A DNA stretch of 64,000 bases from Lepidostoma basale (taxonomy: Eukaryota; Arthropoda; Insecta; Trichoptera; Lepidostomatidae): NCBI GenBank assembly GCA_022606425.2, contig JAHDVF020000517.1, forward strand, positions 1 to 64,000, written 5' to 3'. Each line of letters opens with the position of its first letter. The first letter of the stretch is position 1. The position numbers and the translations under genes are program-made. Shown here in pieces: positions 46,946 through 57,419 of this stretch. The notes beneath the pieces were generated by a model, which searched no databases, was not told where the DNA came from, and worked only from the letters and a program-made list of their open reading frames with translations.

Positions 46946-47379
46946 AAAGAAGTAAAAAAAAACATATATTAAATGTGTATCATTTGACCTTAAATATAAA
47001 GTAACGAAAAACGACAATTATGGTGCCTCTTGACAGTAAGAACATGGCTCCATCCTGTCGGAACCAAATTGTGGAACAGATGACCTTAATAAACGATTTA
47101 TCAATATCGTCCGATATTGTGTACTGTTTTCAATTCATTCAAATGTACTCGTAAATTGTCCCTTTCGGGCAATACACCACACAAAACTAACATACGAGAA
47201 ATAAAATAACAAAATAAAAATAATGCACAAAATGTTGTTTTTAGATGGTGCACATGATGGTGCCAGCGGGCATGTTCCATATGTTCCACGTAATCACCTA
47301 TTTTTTAAATTAGCAGTAATTAGGCACTTATTCAAATTGTCATTGGAGCAAATGAAATTTTTTATATATATTTTTTTAA
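46946..47379. repeat. Fragment of the SINE-like element body
   Basis: 47195-47345 (AAAATAACAAAATAAAAATA, TTTTTAGATGGTGCACATG, AAATTAGCAGTAATTAGGC) matches the AT-rich part at 21450-21590 and 50060-50320. Confidence 0.45.
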
Positions 47380-47490
47380 TGTATATTTAGTTAAAAACTG
47401 CTGCCGAAACCGGTCAAAGCCCGGTATAAAAAAAGACATTTTGATTATTTACAATGAACTTGCATATATGCCGTGAAATTTCAAATAAAA
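47380..47490 (+). repeat. HH4-related right arm
   Basis: CTGCTGCCGAAACCGGTC, then AAAAAAGACATTTTG and ACAATGAACTTGC follow HH4 order. Confidence 0.45.
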
Positions 47491-47844
47491 AAAATAATTC
47501 GCTAAAGTGATATAATTATGATGAATTAAACCATAAAGGTTATTTTATCCCACTCGCACGTATTTTTGTCGTCGTTTTAGTAATATGTCCCGTGTACGAT
47601 TTTTATGTGTATTGTTTTCTGGTCAGACTGTTAATATTATTGCTTGTTTTATGGTTTAGTAGTTTGATGAAAACAGAGTAAACATGTATTCGATATTTAT
47701 TATGTCTGACTTACTCCATCGGACTTAATGGCTAAACTAGTCGTCTGGAAATCGAGTATTATAACCAGTGAATAAGAAACTTATCGTTTTGCATTAAACT
47801 GATTTGGAAAAAGAGATACAACAAGAGATTTTTTGATAAATAAA

Positions 47845-47958
47845 TAAATAAACAAACAAACAGACCATCACGCCGTTTCCCGGCGGAGATAATGGACCGC
47901 CACACTACTCTATCCTGGCTCACCTCTCTTATACACGTACGTTGATTCTTCCGACTTC
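47845..47958 (-). mobile_element. Short LINE-A 3' insertion with 14-bp target duplication
   Basis: A 114-bp tail-only copy with TAAACAAACAAACA. Flanked by TTTTGATAAATAAA at 47831-47844 and 47959-47972. Confidence 0.85.
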
Positions 47959-47984
47959 TTTTGATAAATAAAAATTCTAAATAG

Positions 47985-48270
47985 TTGGTGTATTTACTTT
48001 ATTTTTAAAAATAAAAATTAAATACGAAACATGTTTCGGACACACAAGCACTTCATTAGTATTATATAAATATAAATATTAAAAATATTATTTTTTTCAC
48101 AAATGTGTTCAGTTCAAATCAGATCAGTTTTGACAGATATTAAAAATAATCAAATATATTGTATCGCTGATGAAGGGCTTGTGTGTCCGAAACGTGTTTG
48201 GTATTTATTTTTAATTTTTTTAATAAAGTGAGTCCTGTATACAAAGTGTATAAAAAAGAAACATTAAACA
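47985..48270. repeat. HH1 palindromic repeat containing a full-consensus hammerhead
   Basis: Left arm ATACGAAACATGTTTCGG; right arm GTCCGAAACGTGTTTGG; outer arms pair (GTATACAAAGTGTATAAAAA on the right). The minus-strand left core has CTAATGA, one base off. The right core (48161-48204) is described separately. Confidence 0.8.
48161..48204 (+). ncRNA. Predicted type I hammerhead ribozyme
   Basis: Stem I GUAUCG (48161-48166) pairs with UGGUAU (48199-48204), using three Watson-Crick and three G-U pairs. CUGAUGA is at 48167-48173. Stem II GGGC/GUCC has loop UUGUGU. GAAA is at 48189-48192. The two-pair stem III (A-U, C-G) has a GU loop. Cleavage is predicted after U198 of GUU. Every core position of the consensus is met. 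Such a short stem III is typical of hammerheads in Penelope-like elements and often needs a dimer for activity. Activity is not shown by sequence. Confidence 0.6.
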
Positions 48271-49059
48271 TCTTCAATACAAAGTTATAGCGAATGGAGA
48301 AGAAATTTAACACTCATTATCGAAAATGCTATTTATTTATCGAGATTATTTAGTACAACGGCTGTTTCTACTTACATACAATGCAAAAATTATATGTTAA
48401 AAAAATATTATTGCTATTAAGTTTTTTAAATACTGTAACAAATAAAAAGTGTTTTTCATGTTTTCCATCTTAATATATCTAAAGTAATTCGAATATGGTA
48501 CATTTTCGTTATAATTTTATCGTTTATATTTTCATTGGTTGCGTTGAACAGCTTAGGGTGGAATATTATTCAACATTCGTTTGCGTAAAAATACGTTCCT
48601 TGATTTTTAAATTATTCAAGTTGCCATCGCTTGACGCAAGTAAATAATTAGACGCGACACAACACGGAAATGCTCTTCTCCTTCGTCTCACCCGATATCT
48701 GCGCCCCGCCCCCCGCCTCCCGGGTCCACACGAACTTTTTAGGTTAAACAAAACTTTTATTAGGCGCCGTACAATTTGATCTTCACGTGTAATGGATTTT
48801 TATGTAAAGCTGCCAACGCCCCGGCCTGGCTGGCTATAAAGGCAGTAAAACTTGAATTTTCCGTTTGATTGCGGAGCAGATGTCTCACAGCCTCTCTCCA
48901 TATTAGATTACCCTCGATTGTATCCGCAAAATGAATAATTTGAATGTCAATAGTGCCGCTATGTAAATTTGATCTTTGCAAATGGATTATTTGTTTTTAT
49001 TATACGATTCAAAGTGTTAGCTTTACTTTTATGCTCCTTTTATGGTGGTAGCAGTTTTT
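48271..49059. other. Unannotated DNA
   Basis: GC-rich spot at 48650-48735; no gene recognised. Confidence 0.45.
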
Positions 49060-49640
49060 ACATTTTATATAATAATTAAATAAACGATGTTTTTTAACTT
49101 CTTCCACTTTTGTCTTTATCAAATCAAATCAAATTATTTTCTCAAAAGATATTACAAACAACAATTTTAGTTTAAGACAGCTATTGAGAATAGGTAAAAC
49201 ATAAAAATATATAATACCAGGAACGCATGAGAGATGGTTCGAGATTAGGAATACAAGGTCAAGAGTATTTGGCTTCTGAACGTACTTTCACGAATATGAA
49301 AGACGTCGATCTCCGAAGCGATCATGTTCAGCAGTTTGATTGCTCTCCCCACCGGCATCACCAGAGGCAGGTTGGTTCTGCATGCTAGGAGATAAAACAG
49401 TATGTGCTGACGCTGTCGAAGATAACCATCTGGAACATAAATATGGATAGCCTCCAAGATAACGGAGTTCTCAACGAATCCCCTGATAAGTCTGAAGAAA
49501 TGGGTAAGTGTGCACCCATCTCTTCTTATCTGCAAACTATTGGTCCCCAGCATGCCCAAGAGGAATGCACTTCATCCTTCACCAGGTTTCCCCACCGATT
49601 TCGCCAGGCTCGCTGGCATCGACAGACTGGTGACACTATT
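49060..49640. repeat. HH4 left arm interrupted by a LINE
   Basis: 49068-49117 is the outer HH4 arm up to CTTTTGTCTTTAT. After the LINE it resumes at about 49590 (GATTTCGCCAGGCTCGCTGG). About 15 bp of the arm between these points is missing. Confidence 0.75.
49118..49589 (-). mobile_element. Jockey/CR1-like LINE 3' end
   Basis: Minus frame 49559-49245 encodes MGMLGTNSLQIRRDGCTLTH, FRLIRGFVENSVILEAIHIY, MPVGRAIKLLNMIASEIDVF and stops. The 3' UTR ends in repeated TGATT. Close to 36.4 kb, more distant from 57.5 kb. Confidence 0.9.
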
Positions 49641-49844
49641 GTAAACTTTGTCCTTTATGTACATACAGATCAGGGGTGGCAAACATGACTCTACAAAAAA
49701 ATCTTCAAATATTTATGTAAAATTTACTAAATTTAAATATTGGTATTACAGGTATTCAAGGAGGTTCGTATTTAATACAATGGATTTAAAATTTTATTAT
49801 CGCTTACATATTCATATATAACGTTTGAAAAAATGATAACTAAC
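49641..49844. repeat. HH4 long-form internal sequence
   Basis: GTCCTTTATGTACATACAGA, GGTATTCAAGGAGGTTCGTA and CGCTTACATATTCATATATA match 57215-57410 inside the other long HH4 copy. Confidence 0.7.
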
Positions 49845-50335
49845 TAACTAGCTAACCATCACGCCGTCTCCCCGAAAGGTTAGGCAGAAAGAATGGACTG
49901 TCACACTTTTACTGATGCGGCACTCCATCCTTCTCTTTTCGCCCCGCGGGAGACGCGGTGTGAGGGGTTGCGAACCTCATCGCCACCAATAGGCATCTCC
50001 CGCGCACACTTCGATCGTCCACCCACAAAATAAATCTAAAACAAATAATAAAAAATACAATGATATAAAATAAAATAACAAAATAATAATAATTTAACAC
50101 AAAATGTTCTTTTTAGATGGTGCACATATTGTCTATTTAATTTATGTTCCACGAATCCATCGTTTTTTTTTATTTAGCACATAATGTAATAACACATAAT
50201 GTTTTTTTCGATGTTGCACATGTTGACATGGACGATCCGGACTTTTGTGTTTATTTAATTTATGTTACACGTATCCACCGTTTTTTTTTTAAATTAGCTG
50301 TAATTAGGCACTTAACCAGCAAGAACTTTAAAATA
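49845..50335 (-). mobile_element. SINE-like element using the LINE-A 3' tail, longest copy
   Basis: Tail at 49845-49905, body GCCCCGCGGGAGACGCGGTG and AACCTCATCGCCACC, then AT-rich sequence with an imperfect duplication around 50120-50290 (TTTAATTTATGTTCCACG / TTTAATTTATGTTACACG). No open frame. Confidence 0.65.
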
Positions 50336-50869
50336 ATATTGAAGAAATTTTTCAAATTGTCATTGGAACAAATGAAAAATTTATTTTTGCACCTGTCAAA
50401 ATTCTTTGAAAAAATGGTAATTTGGTTTTTGTTATTACTGAATTTAAATATTATATGTTATAGTTCTTGGTCCGTAAGGTTGACATCGCCTTATTCGGTT
50501 TTCCCCATACATATAGCTGCTAAGGTCTGGAATCAAACAAACCAATTTTTCGGCAGTAATCAAAATTCCAGGAATATTTTTTATTTGTTTATATCATTAT
50601 CATTACATTTTATATTTTTTCTGCTTAATAACTTCGCCAATCTTGTTTTTGTTCTGTAATTAAAATACTTTGTATATAAATATATCAGTGGCTTACATCA
50701 TACATAAGCCAACATAAGCATAAGATCAACGAGAACAATATAATTTTTTTTTAAATCTGATTATTATAAATATGTTTTTACCAAATAATCACAAAAATAG
50801 GCATTTCTAAATATGAACGAGTTTTTAAGTAATTAATTTTGAAACAGATCATCCATAGTATTGTCGCTA
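50336..50869. other. AT-rich DNA, probably more HH4 long-form interior
   Basis: GAAAAAATGGTAATTTGG and TTATTACTGAATTTAAATAT recur at 57400 and 59550. The 171-codon plus frame over this stretch is Phe/Leu/Ile-rich, low complexity and unlikely to be a gene. Confidence 0.45.
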
Positions 50870-51125
50870 ACTCTATGATATTTAAACATTATAAGCGGTT
50901 TAATTAAAATTTATTTTGTTTTATAGAACAAATAAAATACATATTTTAGTGAAAATGTCCCCACAGCTGTTTTTTCAACGATCTCGGCATCATCAGATAT
51001 CAGTCGATTGTATTATAACACCAGATGATGCCAACATCGGTTATCAAAGCAGCTATTGCGATAATTTCTTTAAAAAAAATATTGTGATAAAATAACAGTG
51101 TTTTAAATTTAACCATTGATTTTGA
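50870..51125. repeat. HH2 palindromic repeat, decayed
   Basis: Right arm CCAGATGATGCCAACATCGG, TTATCAAAGCAGCTATTGCG: GAUGA and hairpin kept, GAAAC changed to AAAGC. The left arm is the complement. Confidence 0.6.
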
Positions 51126-52859
51126 AACATATTTTTAGAAACGTTTTAACTACAAAAAAATTAAGATGATTTTCTGATGCCGTATTGTATAGACTACTAT
51201 ATCTTCCACGTTACTTATGTTACGATTATTTTTCTTCAAGTGTACTTATTTTCTTTGTTTCTTTGCAAAAATATTAATAAATATGTTTTATTCGTTCGTC
51301 CAAGTACACATTCACATTTTATTTTGAATTGTTTCTTTTGATATCGTATTTATTTACGAAAATATGGAAACTTTTATTTTCCCGCGCAATTAGAGCGAAT
51401 TGTGTAATATAAGCGTTACGAGAAACATTTTTACAACCCTTTTTGCCTTGAAAAAGCAAAAAAATATCTAAATTATTGTTTTGGCTGATAACCAAATAAA
51501 ATACGAGTAATAGGTCCCCGAACATTTCCATTTACAAACTACTCTATTTTTACACAACCCGAGAGCCAATTCACATTTTTCCCTAAATGGAACATTTCTC
51601 TTTTATTGTCATTTGCAATCAATTTTATTTATTGTTTATTTTATTATGTTCCATACATATTTCCTTGTCTTTGTTCCCATTTTCATGCCATTCGTAAATT
51701 ACATAAGGTCTCTTGTGAAATATGCGTATCTTAATTTGATATCAAAATAACTTAGTTACATTTACTTACATTTTTCTCTTATCAACAGAAATTATTATAA
51801 AAATATTTTTTCGGAATTAGGGAGTTTTACTGTTTCCTTTGACATTTAATTAAATCGTTTTGTATTATTCATTTGTTAAATCTAAAAAAAAACTTGTAGG
51901 TATAATAAATAAGTAATGAAAAATTATTTTACATTTGAAAACAGGTTTTTCTATTGTTTATAAACATCATACTTTTTTGTTTGTATAGCATACATTTTTA
52001 AAAATATTTTAAATAAAAACTAAAACTCTCTTTACTCTTAACAGTCACATAAAATATTATTTAACTTCTGAAAAAACGGACTTTTTACAAAACAAATTGT
52101 TGTTCAAAAGTATAAAACATACAACTAACTGACTTACTTAAGGGGTAGACAGAAATGATGGATTTGCAGAAATAATTTTCTTCCCTAACATGCACGCACG
52201 ACTGCTCTTCAAAAACTCTATTTTTCACTTCACTTCACTGCAACCTTGTCAATAAATAATACTATAATATAATATAATATAATATAATACAATCCAATCA
52301 TTCGGTTATCTTAAAACAAGTAAAAGCCTTTTATTAGTTTTATTTTTATATGAAAAAAAAAATTAAGACATCAACAATTTTTCGTCTCAGTTGTTCCTTC
52401 CTTTAAACAATACATCAATTTATCTTGAACACTTTTAGGTTAAGTGCAGTCTCCACCAATAAATATCTTACATAGCAAAGGAGCTCTATATTACCACATT
52501 ATCAGTGACTCCAACGGCAATAGGGGTTGCAGCCATTCTCTTATTAATACCCCGTTCATGCTTGGCTGCGCGGTTTAGTTCCAAGAATGCCCTCATTACG
52601 AAGTTGCATTGAGCTTTTCAACCCCACTTAAAGCTATAATTATTTTCGTATTTACTTATAAGGCACCCCGCTCTATCACTATGTATTTCCTCATAGACGA
52701 ATATCTGTTGCATATTCAGTTCAATGCAATTTTTTCCAGATGTTTGATACAATAAAATATTATTAACAGACATTCTAGTGTGTTGATGAACAATTTATAT
52801 TATTATAAAATTATAATGTAAGTAATATGAGTACAGCTGTTAAATTTTTTAATTATAAA
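51126..52859. other. AT-rich DNA with an (ATAAT)n microsatellite
   Basis: ATAATATAATATAATATAAT near 52265. A possible LINE-A tail remnant at 52130-52200 (CTTAAGGGGTAGACAGAAAT). Nothing else recognised. Confidence 0.5.
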
Positions 52860-53075
52860 CGATTTTTTTATTAAATAAATTACTATTTTTTCCACTTTTG
52901 AATTTATTTTTCTAGGCATATTTCGAAGATTTTACACACGTTCATCATTGGGATAACGATATCAACTGTGAGTTTATATCGTTCTCTCGGTGATAATGGT
53001 GTACAACCTTCAAAACATGTCAAGAAAAACAAACTCAATAGTAGAAAAAAACAGATTTTATGTCTTAAAAAAATA
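52860..53075. repeat. HH5 palindromic repeat
   Basis: Arms TTTCCACTTTTGAATTTATT and AACAAACTCAATAGTAGAAA. The plus strand reads GTTCTCTCGGTGATAATGG, CAACCTTCAAAACATGTC, AAGAAAAAC; core boxes altered. Confidence 0.6.
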
Positions 53076-53874
53076 TAAGTTGTTTTAATGAAATGCGTGG
53101 TATAAAAAATGTGTTTAAATTTGATTCAAATATGAATTCATAACCAAAGTAAAGGGGAATATAGTAGAGATATATTTGTCTCTTGTTGCCTATTCGTCTT
53201 AAATATTCAAAGAATCACGTTGTTTCCTCTAATTGAGAATACTATAAAAATGTCAGGCGAGATAATCGCAGTCATCTCCCCTATCTACGAATCTGGATGG
53301 GTAGAATTACACCTCAGTTCACTCGTTTGAATTTAGGCGTTTGTCGCTCAGACAGAAAAAATTCCGCCTCTCGAGGGCCCGGAGGTTGCCTTTGATGAGG
53401 ATTTTTAATCTTCGCCTCCGTGGGTAATTCGTCCCCGCTGCAGCGCTAATAACCCGGCCCGCTCACCTGCGCCGTCACTTGCCGGCTTTCCCTCACTTAC
53501 ACTCCTCTGTCATTATTATTTATAGGGGGAACTGATAAAAGTGCCCCTTTTCACGAGACATTAACCCGAAATTTAAATTACTTTCCCTAACTGCCTTTTT
53601 TTAGTTTAACTTTGGATGGATTTATCGCGCGCTAATTGAAATAGTGATAATGAAAATAAAAGGATTTAACTAGTTTAAAATTTAATGTCAGCCATCCCAG
53701 AAAAAATTTCTTGATTTTTCAAACAAAATATATATTTTTAAAGATTTGTGTTACTATTATTATTATTTTTAATAAATATAATCTATAAAGATAGGACAAA
53801 ATAAATTAGAGTCAAATTCTGAGTATATTGATGAAAACTTATGTTTTCTTGAAATTAAATATGTATTTACGGGA
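53076..53874. other. Unannotated DNA
   Basis: GC-rich patch 53330-53500; no gene recognised. Confidence 0.45.
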
Positions 53875-54010
53875 TTGGCACGTTTGATCAAAAAATGACA
53901 TTATAAATTATGACGTATTAAAAGAACAATTGATAGTGCTCTAGCAGGACGAAACTTGTCACCCCCATATGATATAATAAAACTTGTGCTTTTATCAATA
54001 TACAATGCTT
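53875..54010 (+). repeat. HH3 right arm
   Basis: ATTGATAGTGCTCTAGCAGG, ACGAAACTTGTCACCCCC, ATATAATAAAACTTG: hairpin and GAAAC kept, first box lost. Confidence 0.55.
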
Positions 54011-54264
54011 TATAGGTGTTGATATAAAATAATAATAGTCATTTTCGTTTGCTGCATATTTTTACAGGTTGAGAGAAATAGTTTTCAACGTTTTGGTATG
54101 TAATATATTAACTATTTATAATTCGCATAATAACATAACATATATGGAACTCGCAGTGTCTAGTTTGACGAATGATATTAAAAACAGTTGTATAAATAAT
54201 TAAATATTTTTGATAAATCCATGGGTATTTTTATGTGTATACAAAATATTTCTAAGAATTCCTC

Positions 54265-54505
54265 GGTTATTATTTAGTTGAATCGCTCTTTACATAATTA
54301 CAGCACGAGCCAAATCGATGTAAAGGGTATCATATCTATTCTCATGACATATGATTGGTAGCTAATCTATCGCTATTTTATTGTCACGTGAATTCTACAA
54401 CAGATGAAAGAGAGTGTGGGAATCACATTGTTATCTCCGTAAAACGAACCCGGGACCTTCGGTGTGACAGTTAAAGCACTTGCCACTCGCACACGAAGAT
54501 CTTCA
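54265..54505 (-). mobile_element. tRNA-derived SINE, full length
   Basis: Head (minus): GAGTGGCAAGTGCTTTAAC (A box) and GGGTTCGTTTTACGG (B box). Body GTGATTCCCACACTCTC. The tail contains CTTTACATCGATTTGGCTCG and ATGTAAAGAGCGATTCAAC, then AATAAT units, matching the 3' end of the Jockey-like LINE at 8540-8680. Confidence 0.8.
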
Positions 54506-55039
54506 AATTATTAGTAACTTAATGTGAGGATAAAGTTTTTTATGCTTTCAATGATCCTGTTTTATGATTTTTCTTTCTTTTCGTACGTAAATAGAATCCA
54601 TGCAAGATGCATACACGTCGTATTGTTTTCTTTCACCATCGGATATCGGCACTATTAACCGTGTGATATTCGTGAAAATCTCGCCCCGAGGATTTTAAGG
54701 GGCCGGGCTTTGTGGAATAAAGTTCTCGGTCACGTATACAAGACGAGTGGCGGTGACCATCCCGAGTGACGGTAACTAGGGACCGCCGGGACGCGAGAAT
54801 TACCCGCCCGGCGTGATCTATTACTCACCTCAGATGGGAATGGAGCTCGAGAAATAGGACGTCAGACGTGCCATTCAAAATTAAGTATTAACAGCGGATG
54901 CCTGATCCGGAGCGACCTTTACCCCGATCCTGCGACTCTTGGAATACGTCATTGTGCTCCTCCAATAGTTCTACAGGGGATGGTTTTTCTACACCTAAAA
55001 AAACGTATTCGGTCGAGCTATTCACCTTTTTATTTATGA
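54506..55039. other. Unannotated DNA
   Basis: GC-rich patch 54640-54850; a 64-codon frame at 54898 has no features. Confidence 0.45.
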
Positions 55040-55096
55040 TACAATTACTCCTTATTTATGCCTTAGCAAGGCGAAACATGGCATCTCCATAAAATA
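55040..55096 (+). repeat. HH3 right arm, split by the mariner-type element
   Basis: ATGCCTTAGCAAGGCGAAAC, ATGGCATCTCCATAAAATA, then the insertion; it resumes at 55879 as TATAATAAAACTTCT. Confidence 0.75.
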
Positions 55097-55878
55097 CAAG
55101 GTGCGGCAAAACAGACAGCGCAGTTTTGAAGGACTATTAAAAAAAACGGCGCAACTTATAGAAATGAGATTATTTTTATTTTATTTGGAGCATCATGCCG
55201 TTTTACGCATCAAGTCTTTAAAATGACATCAGAAATATGATGGCCCCCAGCAGCGAAACATTGATGAAGGCGATTTCTGAAGTTTTCGGCTGCTCTGAAA
55301 AAAGTTGACCTCGCGTGCATTCGGTTCAACATTTATTGGGAGCGATTCATGCGGTTTTCATAGTCAGGAGGTTTCAACTCTTGGACAATCATAATCTTGT
55401 AGGAGTGGAATGATAAGTCTTGATGCAAAATCCTCCTTAGTGAGCGGTCAGCAATGCCCAATGCAATTGCATGCTTCCGTGCAGAGCGCCGAGGCGACAG
55501 TTCAATAGCTTCTCTCACTGTCGTTGAATTTTCGGGTGCTTTAACGGTTTTGGGTCTTCCTAAATCTCTAGGTCTTAGTGTGGAACCAGTTCCTCCTAAT
55601 GTACGCACCCAAGTCATGAATAAATTACGGTGAGGGACGGTATCACGACGCCCAAGATTGAAGTGCAGCCGAAAGACCCGCTGGGTGGCGATGACAGAAC
55701 AGCCATTTTCAAGAAACATGCGGACGGCTAAGCCCCGGTGTTGTCCGGACCAAACAATGGCAACGACTGAAAACGGCAAGACCCTCCCGATACAATGAGA
55801 CCATTCCTAGGTTCCTACCCCCACCACACGGGATGTACCGGCCTTTCAAAACTGCACTGTCTGTTTTGCCGCCCCCTG
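55097..55878 (-). mobile_element. Mariner/Tc1-type DNA transposon, internally deleted
   Basis: Inverted ends CAAGGTGCGGCAAAACAGAC (left) and CAGGGGGCGGCAAAACAGAC (right, minus strand) extend about 37 bp to GCAGTTTTGAA. Flanked by TA (55095-55096, 55879-55880), the usual target duplication of this superfamily. At 782 bp it is too short for the whole transposase. Confidence 0.9.
55140..55779 (-). pseudogene. Mariner-type transposase remnant lacking the catalytic core
   Basis: The frame from 55779 down encodes an N-terminal helix-turn-helix region: RVFRLHFNLGRRDTVPHRN, GRPKTVKAPENSTTVREAIE, LSPRRSARKHAIALGIADRS, LRRILHQDLSFHSYKIMIVQ, ELKPPDYENRMNRSQ-stop (55333). In the intact family a DDE/D domain of some 200 residues follows. 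Here it goes almost directly to the C-terminus, FFRAAENFRNRLHQCFAAGG then HHISDVILKT-stop (about 55285-55220). The catalytic aspartates are therefore deleted. The DNA-binding part and the ends survive, as in non-autonomous relatives mobilised in trans. The first 15 or so residues look degenerate. Confidence 0.85.
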
Positions 55879-55974
55879 TATAATAAAACTTCTTTGGTCA
55901 CATTGCTAGACGATACCTGAGTAACCTGGAAAAGAGTATTTTTTAAAAGTAAGAATAATAAAATGATAAAATGG

Positions 55975-56112
55975 TGATAGGTTAGCTACCTATCACATGT
56001 CATGAGAAACAATATGATGGCTACATCGATTTACATCGATTAACGCTTTACATCGATTTGGCTCGCGCTGTAATGATGTAAAGAGCGATTCAACAAAATA
56101 ATAATAATAATA
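55975..56112 (+). mobile_element. SINE 3' half
   Basis: GGTTAGCTACCTATCACATG, a duplicated TTTACATCGATT motif, TTGGCTCGCGCTGTAATGAT, then (AAT)n. Same tail as the SINE at 54.3 kb. Confidence 0.75.
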
Positions 56113-56239
56113 ATGTGCATAAATAAAAAATAAAAATTGTGATACCATTTACCTAATACATATTTTAAATATGTATTTCTCCATTTAATTTAATACTTCG
56201 GGCATTTGTGTATATACTCGTACATATAATTTTAGATAA

Positions 56240-56695
56240 AAACCATGAAAGAAAAGAAGAATGTGCGGGAAAAAACCACTAAGAAGAATGTGCGGGAAAA
56301 CGTTGTATGATAGAATACCGAGCGATGAAATAAGAAAGAAATGTAAGGCAGGTGACTGCACCATGGATAAAATTAAAAAAAGAATCCCTGAGATGGTTTG
56401 GACATGTGGAACGAATGGATGACAGTAGAATGGTTAAAAAGTTGTATACAATTAGCGTGAGTAGAAAAAGGAGCCGAGGACAAACGAGGAACATGGCATG
56501 ACCAAAATAATCAATTACTAAAAGGCGGCCACATTCGAAGTCGGAATAATCGACGTGCGTGCATGGTACGATGTATGAATGTAGAGGAAGCCCGATAGGT
56601 ATGCCAGGACAGAGCATTGTTGCGATTCATCCTATCTGCATACCCCTCCGGGGAAATGGCGTGATGGTTAGTTAGTTAGTTAGTTAGTTTTTCTA
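56240..56695 (+). mobile_element. LINE-A 3' fragment
   Basis: Decayed frames give KKCKAGDCTMDKI, WFGHVERMDDSRMVKKLY and RRACMVRCMNVEEAR; it ends GATGGTTAGTTAGTTAGTTA. The 5' junction carries a local duplication of AAGAATGTGCGGGAAAA. Confidence 0.8.
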
Positions 56696-57114
56696 GAAAA
56701 ATAATCTTGGTTATCAATTGATTACGTTTCAAATGTCCGAGTGCTTGTGAAGTTTATTATCAAGGTGCGTCCACCCCGTGGGCTTTTTTGTTTCGCGCAA
56801 CCCACGAAGGACACCATTGAATTTGGTATTGGGCCAAGGGGTATGCCGGCGGAATAATGATGGGATTTGCGAGTATTTGTAAATATGTCACCCGGCTCCT
56901 ATATCTCTCCTCTCTCGTGGGTTATCCTCGTTATTTATTGATTCCTCTTCCTAGGCGATAAAAATTCTTCTGGGATGAGCTGTCTTATCTTGATTTATCT
57001 TGTGATGCCCGTTCCGCTGCTGGCGCGATATTGTTTCATAGCGCATAAATTTTAGACGGAAGTCTATTGGAGATTTTGATTTATTAACTTTTTTAATAGT
57101 AAACATTATCATAT
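56696..57114. other. Unannotated DNA
   Basis: Nothing recognised. Confidence 0.45.
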
Positions 57115-57419
57115 GAATAATAATTAAATAAAACGATGTTTTTTAACTACTTCCACTTTTATCTTTATTTAGACAGCGACCGGTTTCGCCAGGCTCGCTG
57201 GCATCGACAGACGTCGTCCTTTATATTTTATACATACAGATCAGGGGTAGTAAACATGATTCTATATAAAAATAATCTTCAAATATTTACATAAAATTTT
57301 CTGAATTTAAATATTGGTATCACAGGTATTCTTGGAGGTTCGTATTTAATACAATGGATTTTAAATTTTATTATCGCTTACATATTCGTATATAATGTTT
57401 GAAAAAATGGTAACTTTGT

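Noticed and set aside
50144..50659. 171-codon plus-strand frame
   Set aside because: Low-complexity Phe/Leu/Ile composition over repeat-derived AT-rich DNA; overlaps the SINE-like element.
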